From NCBI GenBank assembly GCA_963677415.2, contig CAXXFJ010000045.1:124001-188000 (forward strand): a stretch of 64,000 bases of DNA, in the 5' to 3' direction. This document shows positions 55,372 to 64,000 of this stretch, piece by piece. Each line of letters begins with the position of its first letter. Position 1 is the first letter of the stretch. This DNA comes from JAQUTK01 sp963677415. GTDB lineage: Bacteria > Bacteroidota > Bacteroidia > Bacteroidales > JAQUTK01. The notes below the pieces were generated by a model. It was not told the origin of the DNA, did not search any database, and worked only from the letters and a program-made list of their open reading frames with translations. The translations under genes were made by a program, and so were the position numbers.

Positions 55372-55737
55372 TTTATTGAGGGTACTGTGTCGCATGTGCT
55401 TCCATCACTGAAAGATGAAATGGCTAGAGCAATGGCAGACGGCTATAGCGTTTCTGTCGATGGTCTCGGTATATTCAAGGCATCAATTGGTGTTCGTGAA
55501 GATAAGGAGATGGACACCATTAACGGAGAAGAATCCAAACACAATGCCACCAGTCTGCAAGTGAGCGGTATCAATTATAGAGCAGGCAAAGAATTGATAC
55601 GTGATACTGATTCGCATTGCCATCTTATACGTGGCGGAGTGCGCGAACTTTCTCGTTCCTCTTATACGAAAGAGGAGCAGTTACAGTTAGCACTCGATTT
55701 TTGAATGATCCTACTCATCCGTTCATGCGATCCTGCT
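55372..55737 (+). pseudogene. Second HU-HIG gene copy, truncated at both ends
   Basis: The frame carries GTVSHVLPSLKDEMARAMAD and GYSVSVDGLGIFKASIGVRE, almost identical to residues 50-160 of the intact HU-HIG protein. The first 50 codons, start codon and 21-bp array are missing: homology begins within 15 bp of the REP-like palindrome. A 1-nt deletion at about 55702 turns LALDYLND into LALDF and a stop. Homology persists out of frame to about 55732 and then ends. The two copies bracket the ABC transporter in the same orientation. Confidence 0.8.
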
Positions 55738-55866
55738 GTCTTAAAACAGTATTGCAGAGAGTGTATCAAGGATGTCTTCTTTGCAGCATCATGATTTTCG
55801 CAGAACAAATAGCTCTTTCTTCCCAATGCACTGATACGAGGGAAAAGTACCAAAAAGACTAAATTC

Positions 55867-58521
55867 TTAAGATGTTGTAATCAAAGAGATTGCATTCTTG
55901 ATTTTTTTCTTAATATCTCCTGTCTTAGATATATATAGTGCAATATTATCGATGCGATTAAGTAATTTTTGATATTGATTTAGGTAGTATCTATTCTCCA
56001 CCCTATGTCGTTTTTCAATTCTCCCATTTTCGTATTCATTAAACTGAACTTCTATACTCAATAGTTCATTAAGTTTTTCAACCTCCCTGAATAATTCATC
56101 ATCAATCATTTCTTGCACATTCCCTTGATTTTGGAATTCAATCGGCTTGTAATTGTTGTTTTCATATAATCTCCAGAAGTTCTTAACAAGATTTATTTTA
56201 GGAACAGATTTATCATCTAATCCATTAATATATGACTTTAAATTGTCGGCTACGCCAAACAGTTGCTCCCAGAATGGTTCACATGCAACAGAATTGAACT
56301 CTTGGTTGATACTTATCATTCCTAGGTGAACAAAATTTTCGAAATACCCAGAAGGCTGTTTTTTTATTAACTCGGATACATTGGAACATGCTTCCTCGTC
56401 TAGTTTAACCAATCTAGTCTTTTGGTCTATATCAGATATACAACTATATAACAATTCAATATGTCTCGATTTTACTTCGCAATCGTGATTTCTAAGATCA
56501 TTTAAAGCATTTTTTGCTATTCCAAGAATGTCTTCTTTTGAAAATATAATTTTATTATTAAATTCCTTATTGATTATTCCGATACAAATTCCTTTTGTGA
56601 AATAATTCGGATAATAGGGATAATTACCTGTTAATATAGAAGTTATTAGAGTTTTATACTCTATTTCCTCATAGCCATATATGTTTGAAATCTGGTTTTT
56701 GTTTTTCCTCATATATAAGCTTAAGTAGTGTAAAATAAGGAATACTGGTATCATAATTCTTGCAATTTATATATACTAATAAATCTAAGAATTGTCTAAA
56801 AGTTTTTTTGCTTTTAAATGCGAGAATGTTGCGAGAGTCTAAAAAAGAAAGCAAGTCTTGTAATGTTTTTTCTGATACTGAATTATCAATAAATATTTGA
56901 GCCTCATTTAAAGGTATTTGAAATAAGTTGTTCATTTCTTGAATCGTTAATCCCCCATAAACAGATTCATGAAAGTATATGTCAAATGCTAGTTCATTAT
57001 TTATTGAACGTATGGAATATTTATTTGTTTCTGAAAATAGAACTTCTAAAATATCTTTCGAGCCAACGTTTAGTTCATTATTGCAGAAATAGCGGTTATT
57101 TCCCTTTATAATATTTGATTGAATGTATTCCTTCTTATATAATATCAAATACTCCTCTATATATCTATACTTTATTATATATAACAAGAAAAAATCCTCA
57201 AACTCAACTTCTTCTTGTACATGCTTGTATTGTCTTAAAAATAAATTAAGGAAACGTTTGACATCCCTAAGTGTAGTGAGGTTCTTTTTTAATATATCCA
57301 TACGATTAGCTAATAATATTTCAAAGAATTCTTTATCTTCATTTTTAACTGATAAACTATCAAGTAGATTAGCCAATAGATAATTTTGTATTTTTTCGTA
57401 TGGTCTTAGTGGTATTTGCATTTCTATAGAAAAAAATTTATCCGAAAAGAAAGTATTCTCATTAGAGTATGTTTTCCCAATAATTTCGTTAATATGCTTT
57501 TTGTCATATGCCGTAATAAAAATCAAATTTGTGAAAGATGCATTTCCGTCAATTAATTTGAAAACTTCAATTATTTCATCAGACAATAAACGGTCAAAGT
57601 CATCTATTATAACAATAATTCTTTTATTCAATCTGCGGATTGCATGATTGATTTTTTCTTTTTCTGATTCTTTACTCCAAGTTTTATGTAGAGCAAACAA
57701 AAATGAAAATACTTTATTAGCACTAAGGACGTTTATTGCTTTTAAGTAGTCATGAAAAGATGAGGAAAACCGAGAATCAAACCTTTTAAGTTTGGAAAAT
57801 AATTCTTCAAAAAAATCTTTTTGAATATTAGATGCTTTATAGGAGTGCCTTGGATTAAATTTTATTATGATAAACTTTTTGTTACTTAAATGGTACTCCA
57901 AGAGATTTAAATAAGAAGTCTTGCCAGTTCCCCATGGAGCAATAAGACCAATGCTACATGAGTTTTCACTTTGAATTGTTTCTAAATCTTTAGCTAATTG
58001 TTTTGCACTTTCTGAGTAGTCTAGAATATCTAATTCAGGTATAGCTATCGCAGAATCTGGTCTGAAAACACAATTGTTACTTATGCTTTTTTGATTACTG
58101 TGTTTAAATGAATGTACATATGAATGTATGCAACTAATAAGAAATAGTGCTAGAAGAATAATTACACAATCAGTATATCCTATATTTCCTATAACTGGAG
58201 GTATAGAAATATAGTCTCCCAAAGTCTATATTTGGCATAAATAAAGGATAGAAAAGACAAAAATAAAAAAGTCGAATAATATGGAATGAAGAATTTATTT
58301 CTGAAGCACTGGTATATGGTATAGGCAGGGAATATCATTAAGAGAAAAAATACAACGGTGCTAATTATATTAAACTCTACATTAGAAAGAAAAGGAAGGA
58401 TATTCTTATCAAACATCCCTACTAATTTGTCCTCAAACAGAACCCACACAAACAATATAAATAGAAATGGAAATGTGGATTTTACAATATTTTTCATCAT
58501 TGAGATTTTTATTTTCAGCAA
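55867..58521 (-). pseudogene. Membrane KAP-family P-loop NTPase, split by two 1-nt indels
   Basis: Three overlapping minus-strand frames (58521-58189, 58222-56669, 56754-55867) read as one protein of about 884 residues if one G is added near 58223 (KYRLW then GDYISIPPVI) and one A removed near 56707 (EEKQ then NQISNIYGYEE). Three membrane helices lie in the first 100 residues and a fourth near residue 125. The NTPase has Walker A GLIAPWGTGKTSYLN and Walker B RIIVIIDDFDRL, typical of KAP ATPases (PF07693). Some family members act in phage defence. The function of this one is unknown. Confidence 0.75.
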
Positions 58522-58885
58522 AAATACTCAAATAAACCATTTTAGCTACGTAATTAATAAGAAACTCAGAATAAAGCCTGTAACGATGAATTTTGATACT
58601 TTCTTGTCTGCTTCCAACATCTGCCTTTTCTATATATCACTCATGGATAGTCCTTTCAGTTTGATTCTCTAATCGACTAATTCGCCTGTGGATTTCTAAA
58701 TTGAATTGTTCAGAAACAGTCTGTTTGAAATAGCGGTTTCTATAATGCAAAAGTAATTGTATTCTAATAAATAGTGACAATCCTGCTCTAAATCAATTTA
58801 TTTGCACAATGACTTTGCCGGATTTGAAACTTTTTGTTTAATTTCGTAGCGAACTAATTGAAAATAATAATATGAATACATAACA
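58522..58885. other. Divergent intergenic region between the KAP and nuclease-like genes
   Basis: The 364-bp stretch is AT-rich and holds no convincing gene. It should contain both divergent promoters. The clearest candidate is GTTTAATTTCG (58838-58848) in front of the nuclease-like gene, only a loose match to TAnnTTTG. Confidence 0.4.
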
Positions 58886-60736
58886 ATGCCCTTTAAGAAT
58901 ATTGACTTACGGGATTCATACAATAAACTCATGGAGGCGAAGGAAAATTTTCGTCCCCAAGAGGAAATATTAATTGACTTGAAAGCTGTTATTATTCATC
59001 TGAAGGCTGAACCTTTTTTGCTATTCGTGATGAATGTGCTCAATAGCATTGAATACCGAGATACTGAGCTCTTTGAGGATCTGAAGTCTCCTATGCGGCA
59101 GATGACCTACCTGATTGATGTGTATTACTCTATTGAGAATCGTTATGAAACAGAAGAGATTGACAAAATAACTTGGAAAAAGATCACTTGTCTGCTTGAA
59201 GAGATGGAAATGAGCTATTTCGTCAGTATTGGTTTCTGTAACGGTGGGGATCTCTTTCATGATGAGCGTGATAATAAGGTCAGTGTTTCATTGGCAACTT
59301 TTTTGAACCATTTTTGCAATGCCCAACTCTCTTATGAGGAACAAACACTTGAACGTTTGGAGAGGTATTGTGGCCAGTATGATGACAAAGTGAAGCAGTT
59401 GCTTGGCATTTCTGTGGGTGACGCAGTAGTCTTTGCAAACCATCTAAGAAATCTGAATAATCAGAAACTTAATGATTCATTTAAGCCTGCTTGCGATGTT
59501 TATAGCTATTATTCATCTCATCCTGACGAATGGCTTAAACTAGTAACATCTTATGAGCAGAAAGGAATTTCTCCAGAAGAATGGGGCGATCAACCAGAAA
59601 TAAAAGAGCTCAAAATTTTATTGACTTCAAATCCTGGGATGATTTTTCAACATTCTATTAACGAAGTTGAGGATTGTGGTATAGAGAAAACAACATTGGA
59701 CAATCTTATTAAATTCCTGCAATATGACTACCAAGAGCCCGTCAATCAGACTATCTTTTATGCTGGTAAGAACTATTATACAGAGCGTCCTTTGCTGAAG
59801 TTGAGTGATAGTTATATTTGTCCATTCAACAAGTTCGTATTAGAATCTCTATATAACCGAATTGATTACCTATTGGCAAAAGATCCTACAATCGGTGTAA
59901 AGTATAAGCAATATAAGGATGAAGCATTGGAAGAAAAGGTTGTATCCGTTTTTCGTAAATTATTCGGAAAGAAGGCAACCATCTTCCGAAATTATTCATG
60001 CGATGGGAAAAGCGAACAAGACATCCTTGTTATCTATAAAGGAAATTACATCGTAGTAGAGGTAAAGGATTGTAATTTCCGTGAACCAATGCGAGATCCC
60101 ATTAAGGCTTATGATAGGATATGTAGGGATTTTTCCTCAGCAATTCAAAAAGGTTATGAGCAATGCAAACGCATGGAGGATTTGTTATTCTCAAATAAAG
60201 ATTTTAATTTGAAGGATGGACGCAATATGAAGCAACCTCTTTACCATGTCAAGACAAACAGAGTGCAAAGCTGCTTTACCATAGTAGTGACACAATACAG
60301 GTATGGTCCTATTCAAACTAATCTTAGTCAACTATTGAAAAAAGATGAAGATGATTTTTATCCGTGGTCTGTTTGCGTTGACGATTTGGAATCATTTGTA
60401 CTCATACTAAAAAAGAGACTACCATCTCTAGCATGTGACCGGTTTGTTGAATTCCTTGAGTATCGTGAACGTTATCAGGAACACCTTATTTGCTTTGATG
60501 AACTTGAAATGTGTGGCTTCTATATATGTGAGCGCGACAAGTTCAAAGACTATGCTGAGAAAGAAGAGGTGTTTAATGCTTTTGCTGGCATGACTGATAT
60601 ATTCGAGGCTTATTATCGCGTAGGTTTAGGTTTTGATAATGAACTGGATATTGAATGCAAGAAACATTTTCCCTTGCCGGATTATGCTTCTACATTTGAT
60701 GTGACAGTTGTGTCAGGAAGTGATTTTAAAGGGTGA
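58886..60736 (+). CDS. PD-(D/E)XK nuclease-like protein
   Basis: This 616-residue cytoplasmic protein has a helical N-terminal two-thirds that I do not recognise. A PD-(D/E)XK-type core starts near residue 350: SEQDILVIYKGNYIVVEVKD gives the Asp and the ExK pair (about residues 373-392), preceded by a helix (EEKVVSVFRKLFGKKATIFR). Relatives of such cores are restriction or repair nucleases. It is transcribed away from the KAP NTPase gene, and a DUF1016-like fragment follows 19 bp downstream. An antiphage role is inferred from this setting only. Frame intact. Confidence 0.65.
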   Translation: MPFKNIDLRDSYNKLMEAKENFRPQEEILIDLKAVIIHLKAEPFLLFVMNVLNSIEYRDTELFEDLKSPMRQMTYLIDVYYSIENRYETEEIDKITWKKITCLLEEMEMSYFVSIGFCNGGDLFHDERDNKVSVSLATFLNHFCNAQLSYEEQTLERLERYCGQYDDKVKQLLGISVGDAVVFANHLRNLNNQKLNDSFKPACDVYSYYSSHPDEWLKLVTSYEQKGISPEEWGDQPEIKELKILLTSNPGMIFQHSINEVEDCGIEKTTLDNLIKFLQYDYQEPVNQTIFYAGKNYYTERPLLKLSDSYICPFNKFVLESLYNRIDYLLAKDPTIGVKYKQYKDEALEEKVVSVFRKLFGKKATIFRNYSCDGKSEQDILVIYKGNYIVVEVKDCNFREPMRDPIKAYDRICRDFSSAIQKGYEQCKRMEDLLFSNKDFNLKDGRNMKQPLYHVKTNRVQSCFTIVVTQYRYGPIQTNLSQLLKKDEDDFYPWSVCVDDLESFVLILKKRLPSLACDRFVEFLEYRERYQEHLICFDELEMCGFYICERDKFKDYAEKEEVFNAFAGMTDIFEAYYRVGLGFDNELDIECKKHFPLPDYASTFDVTVVSGSDFKG

Positions 60737-60755
60737 AAACGAAAATACGGACACA

Positions 60756-61238
60756 ATGGTATCTTCTGAGATTGTCCAGCCAAGAACTGGACAACTACAG
60801 ATGGTTCTTACAATGATCACCTTTACTAATCTTACTGAGATTTTATGCAAATGCCACAGTAACGAAGAACGGCTGTTCTACATTCTCTATGCCCACAAAG
60901 AAATATTGAACAAGCATGAACTTCAACGAAGTATCGCTAATCAATCATACGCAACACTTCTCAGTGACAAGAAGAATCTCTCAAAGGGCTTGCTTGATAC
61001 ATATCCAAACGCTCCCGTCATATTCAAAGACTCTGTATTTGTGGATCTTCTTGGTTCACGGTCAATATCATTACAGGGCTTGACTCAGAAAATGCTCTTT
61101 TCATGCGTATTACGTCTGTTCTCACTCATTTATCCCAAAAGAACCCATATATCTCCGCATTTTAGCTATTTTTGTGGGAATAACCAGTGGTTGAGTATAG
61201 ATGACGTGAACTTTGACGATGAAGAAGAAGATTTTTAA
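60756..61238 (+). pseudogene. DUF1016 (YhcG-like) N-terminal fragment
   Basis: From ATG 60756 this 160-residue frame reads MVSSEIVQPRTGQLQMVL and NEERLFYILYAHKEILNKHE, then LQRSIANQSYATLLSDKKNL and PNAPVIFKDSVFVDLLG. That is the order of the DUF1016 N-terminal helical domain (eRxFYlxxaxxxxWsvreLxrqI ... ixkDpyxlxFLgl). The PD-(D/E)XK nuclease domain that should follow is missing. From about residue 115 the sequence is unrelated and runs into the promoter and first codons of the next gene. The longer frame from TTG 60708 is unlikely. Assignment is from pattern memory only. Confidence 0.5.
61167..61174 (+). promoter_or_regulatory. -7 box of the TamB/AsmA-like gene
   Basis: TATTTTTG matches TAnnTTTG and lies 45 nt before ATG 61219, inside the end of the DUF1016-like fragment. 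This suggests that the ancestral core sequence begins about here. Confidence 0.5.
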
Positions 61239-64000
61239 AGGATTGGGGATACTCATTCTTCTGCCGGTGACTTTGTTGCTGTTGGCAGGAATACTTCTAT
61301 ACATACCTTTGGTGCAGCAAAAAGCAGTAACACTTCTTACTGACTATGTCACTACGGCTACCGGTATGAAACTCTCTGTGGAAGAGGTGCGTCTCGCTTT
61401 TCCTATCAAACTGACAGCCAGTAATGCCTCGCTGATTGATCCCGCTGCGCAACCCGGTGATACCATCGCAGCTTTTGACAAGTTTGCGGCAAATGTAGAG
61501 TTTTTCCCACTGTTTAGAGGAAAAGTTCAGGTAGGTATTATCAGTCTGCAAAGAGCAAGGGTGCATTCCGGTTCGCTGATAGGTGGAGTAACGGTAGATG
61601 GAGAGATGGATCTCCTGGAACTTTCGATTGAAGATGCTGATCTGAAAAACCAGATAGTAACACTGGATAATGTTCTTCTGAAGAACTCAGATCTTAGTGT
61701 GCTCATCCAGCAAGATACGATACAAAAGAAAGTTGCTCTGCAAAAGACAGATACCACTCAGGTGCGTTGGAAAGTAAATCTTCGCAACTTGAAACTGAAG
61801 GATGTGGCTTTGACAATGGCTATGCCCGATGATAGCATGCATCTGCAACTTCATTCCGGTGACTTCGAACTGAAGAACGGATTTGCCGACCTGTTTGCCA
61901 AGCGCTATCAGGTGGAATCCATGAATGCCAAAGGAGTTGCCTTCTCTTACGATCAGGACTCAGTGCCGCAAGTAGCTAGAGGTGTGGATCTCTCTCATCT
62001 TCGGTTGACAGATATCCAAATAGAGGTGGATTCGATCTTTTATTCTGCGGATAAGACACGTGCGAAAGTTGCCTCTTTTTCTTTCAAAGAGAAGTGTGGA
62101 TTCGAACTCTCGTCGATGGAAGCCCGCTTCATCCTTACTCAAGAACTGCTACAGATAGAAGGAATGTCCTTCCATACCCCATTCTCCTCGCTGGCGTTGG
62201 ACGGTTCGATACCGCTGGGTATGTTTACCCGGAACCTGAAAGATTCAGTCACTCTCAATCTGGAAGCAACTCTTCGGAAAGAAGACTTTTTCTACTTTAT
62301 AGGGAGACATGACAGCACGCTTTCTCAAAGTTTTCCGAAAGATCCTTGTGACATACGGTTATTATTGTCCGGAACAGGGGAGAAGATCAAACTGGAAGAG
62401 ATGACGGTTTCTCTTCCCGGGGCATTAAACATGTTTGCCTCCGGTACTCTCTTTGATCCTTCAGATTCGCTCCTCCGCAGAGCAAACCTAAACTGGAATG
62501 TCAAGAGTGGTGATCTGTCGTTTGTAAAAGTGCTCTTGGACAATGGAAAGAAAAGCCGCTATCGCTTGCCTGTTGGTATGCGTTTTGATGGAACGGCTTC
62601 CGTGAAAGGTACCACTTTTGATACAGATCTTCGCTTCAGTGAAGGAAAGGGTGATATGTTGCTGACTGCAGCAGGTAAATTTTCAGAGAAGAGAGGCAAT
62701 GCGAAGTTGACGATGGTTGATTTCCCCTTGCAGGACTTTTTTCCGGATGACTCCGTGGGTAGGGTGACAGCAACTGTGAATATGGAGATGCTGGGCATTG
62801 ATCCGTATAACAGGAATACGACATGGGTGCTTGATGCTGCTTTGGATGCTTTCCGCTTTGGAGGGAAAGACTATTCAGGAATGACTGCAAAAGGAAACTA
62901 CGCGGTAAATAAAGGGACGCTAAAGGTGGAGAGTTCGCTGAAGCCAATGGACCTCACTGCACAGCTGGATGGCACTCTTACCCGTAAAAAGGTGACAGCA
63001 CAACTGGCTTTGCAGGTCCGGAACCTTGATCTGCACTATTTTCAATGGGTAACGCCACAGGCCACTACTTCCTTCAATCTGAAAGTGAATGGAGCCACTG
63101 ACATGAAAAAAACGCATCAAGTAGAATTGGAACTGAGTAAGGGACGCTTCGTGACCGATGGAAAGAAAGACACGTTGAAGACCATTCGTCTGAATGCAAC
63201 CACCAATGACCTACTCACTGATGTTACTTTAGAAGCCGGTGATCTAAACCTGAAAGCATCTGCCAATGATGATCCTGAGTCACTGATGCTGGTGTTTGGC
63301 AAACTGAGCAAAGAAGTCAATCGTCAGGTAAAGGAACAAGCTTTTCATCTTGAAGCGCTGAAAGAAACTCTTCCTGCCATTCAACTGGTATTCAAAGCAG
63401 GCAGTGACAATCCGCTGAATAATTACCTGAAGCGAAACAGGCTTTGCTTCTCCTCTCTTGATCTCAATCTGGCCGTTTCTCCTGAAAAGGGGTTTTCCGG
63501 AAGTGGAACATTGCTAGGCTTGCAAATAGATACCATCTCTGTGGATTCTGTCAGTTTGTCTCTGAATCAAGATTCTTTACTCTATTTCTCCTTAGGAGCG
63601 ACAAAGAAATATGGAGACCCTCGCTTTCGCTTTTCCGGAAACGTGAATGCAGCATTGGGTGACCAATCTCTGGATTTGGGTATGCTATATAAGAATGGAG
63701 AAGGAGTGAAGGGGATGCAATGGCAGCTTCATGCGACCAGACTCGATTCCTTGTTGGATATTCGTTTGGCAGACAATCCGATCATCGCCTTCACCCAATA
63801 TACCTTGAACGAAGATCAGCAGATGCGTGTCAATATGCTCGACAAAAGAATTGTCGCTAATATAAAGATGACCGGTGATAATGGTTCGGAAGTATCCTTC
63901 CTCTCTAAGAATGATACCTTGCTACACAATAAACTTCAATTGTATGTCCACAGTCTGCCGTTGGCGCCCATTACCGGGCTCTCCCCTTTTCTGCCAAGTA
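61219..64000 (+). CDS. TamB/AsmA-like inner-membrane protein, N-terminal part
   Basis: The frame from ATG 61219 stays open for 927 codons to the window edge, so the 3' end is outside. It starts MKKKIFKGLGILILLPVTLL, a single membrane anchor. Next comes the AsmA-like start (VQQKAVTLLTDYVTTATGMK, LSVEEVRLAFPIKLTASNAS). The rest is repetitive beta-rich sequence (VRWKVNLRNLKLKDVALTM, LALDGSIPLGMFTRNLKDSV) as in periplasm-spanning lipid-transfer proteins. The final TamB domain would lie beyond 64000. It overlaps the DUF1016-like fragment by 20 bp and marks the right border of the island. Confidence 0.85.
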   Translation, partial: MKKKIFKGLGILILLPVTLLLLAGILLYIPLVQQKAVTLLTDYVTTATGMKLSVEEVRLAFPIKLTASNASLIDPAAQPGDTIAAFDKFAANVEFFPLFRGKVQVGIISLQRARVHSGSLIGGVTVDGEMDLLELSIEDADLKNQIVTLDNVLLKNSDLSVLIQQDTIQKKVALQKTDTTQVRWKVNLRNLKLKDVALTMAMPDDSMHLQLHSGDFELKNGFADLFAKRYQVESMNAKGVAFSYDQDSVPQVARGVDLSHLRLTDIQIEVDSIFYSADKTRAKVASFSFKEKCGFELSSMEARFILTQELLQIEGMSFHTPFSSLALDGSIPLGMFTRNLKDSVTLNLEATLRKEDFFYFIGRHDSTLSQSFPKDPCDIRLLLSGTGEKIKLEEMTVSLPGALNMFASGTLFDPSDSLLRRANLNWNVKSGDLSFVKVLLDNGKKSRYRLPVGMRFDGTASVKGTTFDTDLRFSEGKGDMLLTAAGKFSEKRGNAKLTMVDFPLQDFFPDDSVGRVTATVNMEMLGIDPYNRNTTWVLDAALDAFRFGGKDYSGMTAKGNYAVNKGTLKVESSLKPMDLTAQLDGTLTRKKVTAQLALQVRNLDLHYFQWVTPQATTSFNLKVNGATDMKKTHQVELELSKGRFVTDGKKDTLKTIRLNATTNDLLTDVTLEAGDLNLKASANDDPESLMLVFGKLSKEVNRQVKEQAFHLEALKETLPAIQLVFKAGSDNPLNNYLKRNRLCFSSLDLNLAVSPEKGFSGSGTLLGLQIDTISVDSVSLSLNQDSLLYFSLGATKKYGDPRFRFSGNVNAALGDQSLDLGMLYKNGEGVKGMQWQLHATRLDSLLDIRLADNPIIAFTQYTLNEDQQMRVNMLDKRIVANIKMTGDNGSEVSFLSKNDTLLHNKLQLYVHSLPLAPITGLSPFLPS

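Overview
The window looks like one chromosomal stretch of a Bacteroidales bacterium, most likely Bacteroides or a close relative. The evidence is: -7 promoter boxes of the form TAnnTTTG in front of many genes; a tmRNA whose tag reads GETNYALAA; a class II ribonucleotide reductase; a CBM20-MalQ fusion; GH76, DUF6340 and HU-HIG proteins; and IS elements typical of the order. The species cannot be named from the sequence alone.

Layout. (1) 0-4 kb is mobile DNA: a relic of an HU-HIG gene, a complete IS5-type element (578-2005) and a complete IS1182-type element (2109-3908). (2) 4-17.9 kb is mostly housekeeping: folB-malQ, nrdJ, a MITE-like element, a CpsB-type phosphatase, nadC (two frameshifts), rlmH, a DUF6340 lipoprotein with valS, ruvX (one frameshift) and def. 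(3) 18-27.1 kb holds three tandem secreted CotH-kinase-like paralogues. Each ends in a T9SS-like sorting tail, the second and third carry MBG repeats, and each is followed by its own terminator. (4) 27.3-47.7 kb is core genome: lemA, an M48 protease, an amidohydrolase, htpG, a patatin-type outer-membrane protein, tRNA-Arg, a phosphate transporter with a two-component system, a serine hydrolase, a metallophosphoesterase, tmRNA, a GH76 enzyme, rny, zapA and an MTA/SAH deaminase.

(5) 47.7-61.15 kb is an accessory island between the MTA/SAH deaminase and a TamB/AsmA-like gene that runs off the right edge. It is AT-rich and full of debris: a truncated IS4-type transposase, a Bro-N pseudogene, the last 34 codons of a tyrosine recombinase, a BrxL (BREX) C-terminal relic and REP-like palindromes. 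It also holds an ABC transporter bracketed by one intact and one broken HU-HIG gene, a membrane KAP-family NTPase split by two indels, a PD-(D/E)XK nuclease-like gene and a DUF1016-like fragment. It reads as a decaying defence or mobile island.

Most notable: both HU-HIG loci that keep their upstream region (relic at the left edge, intact gene at 52.76 kb) carry four 21-bp quasi-palindromes ending 58-59 nt before the start codon. The palindromes differ between loci, but period, copy number and spacing are the same. A separate caution: several genes are broken only by single-base indels whose repair restores a family-typical protein, so residual assembly errors are possible.
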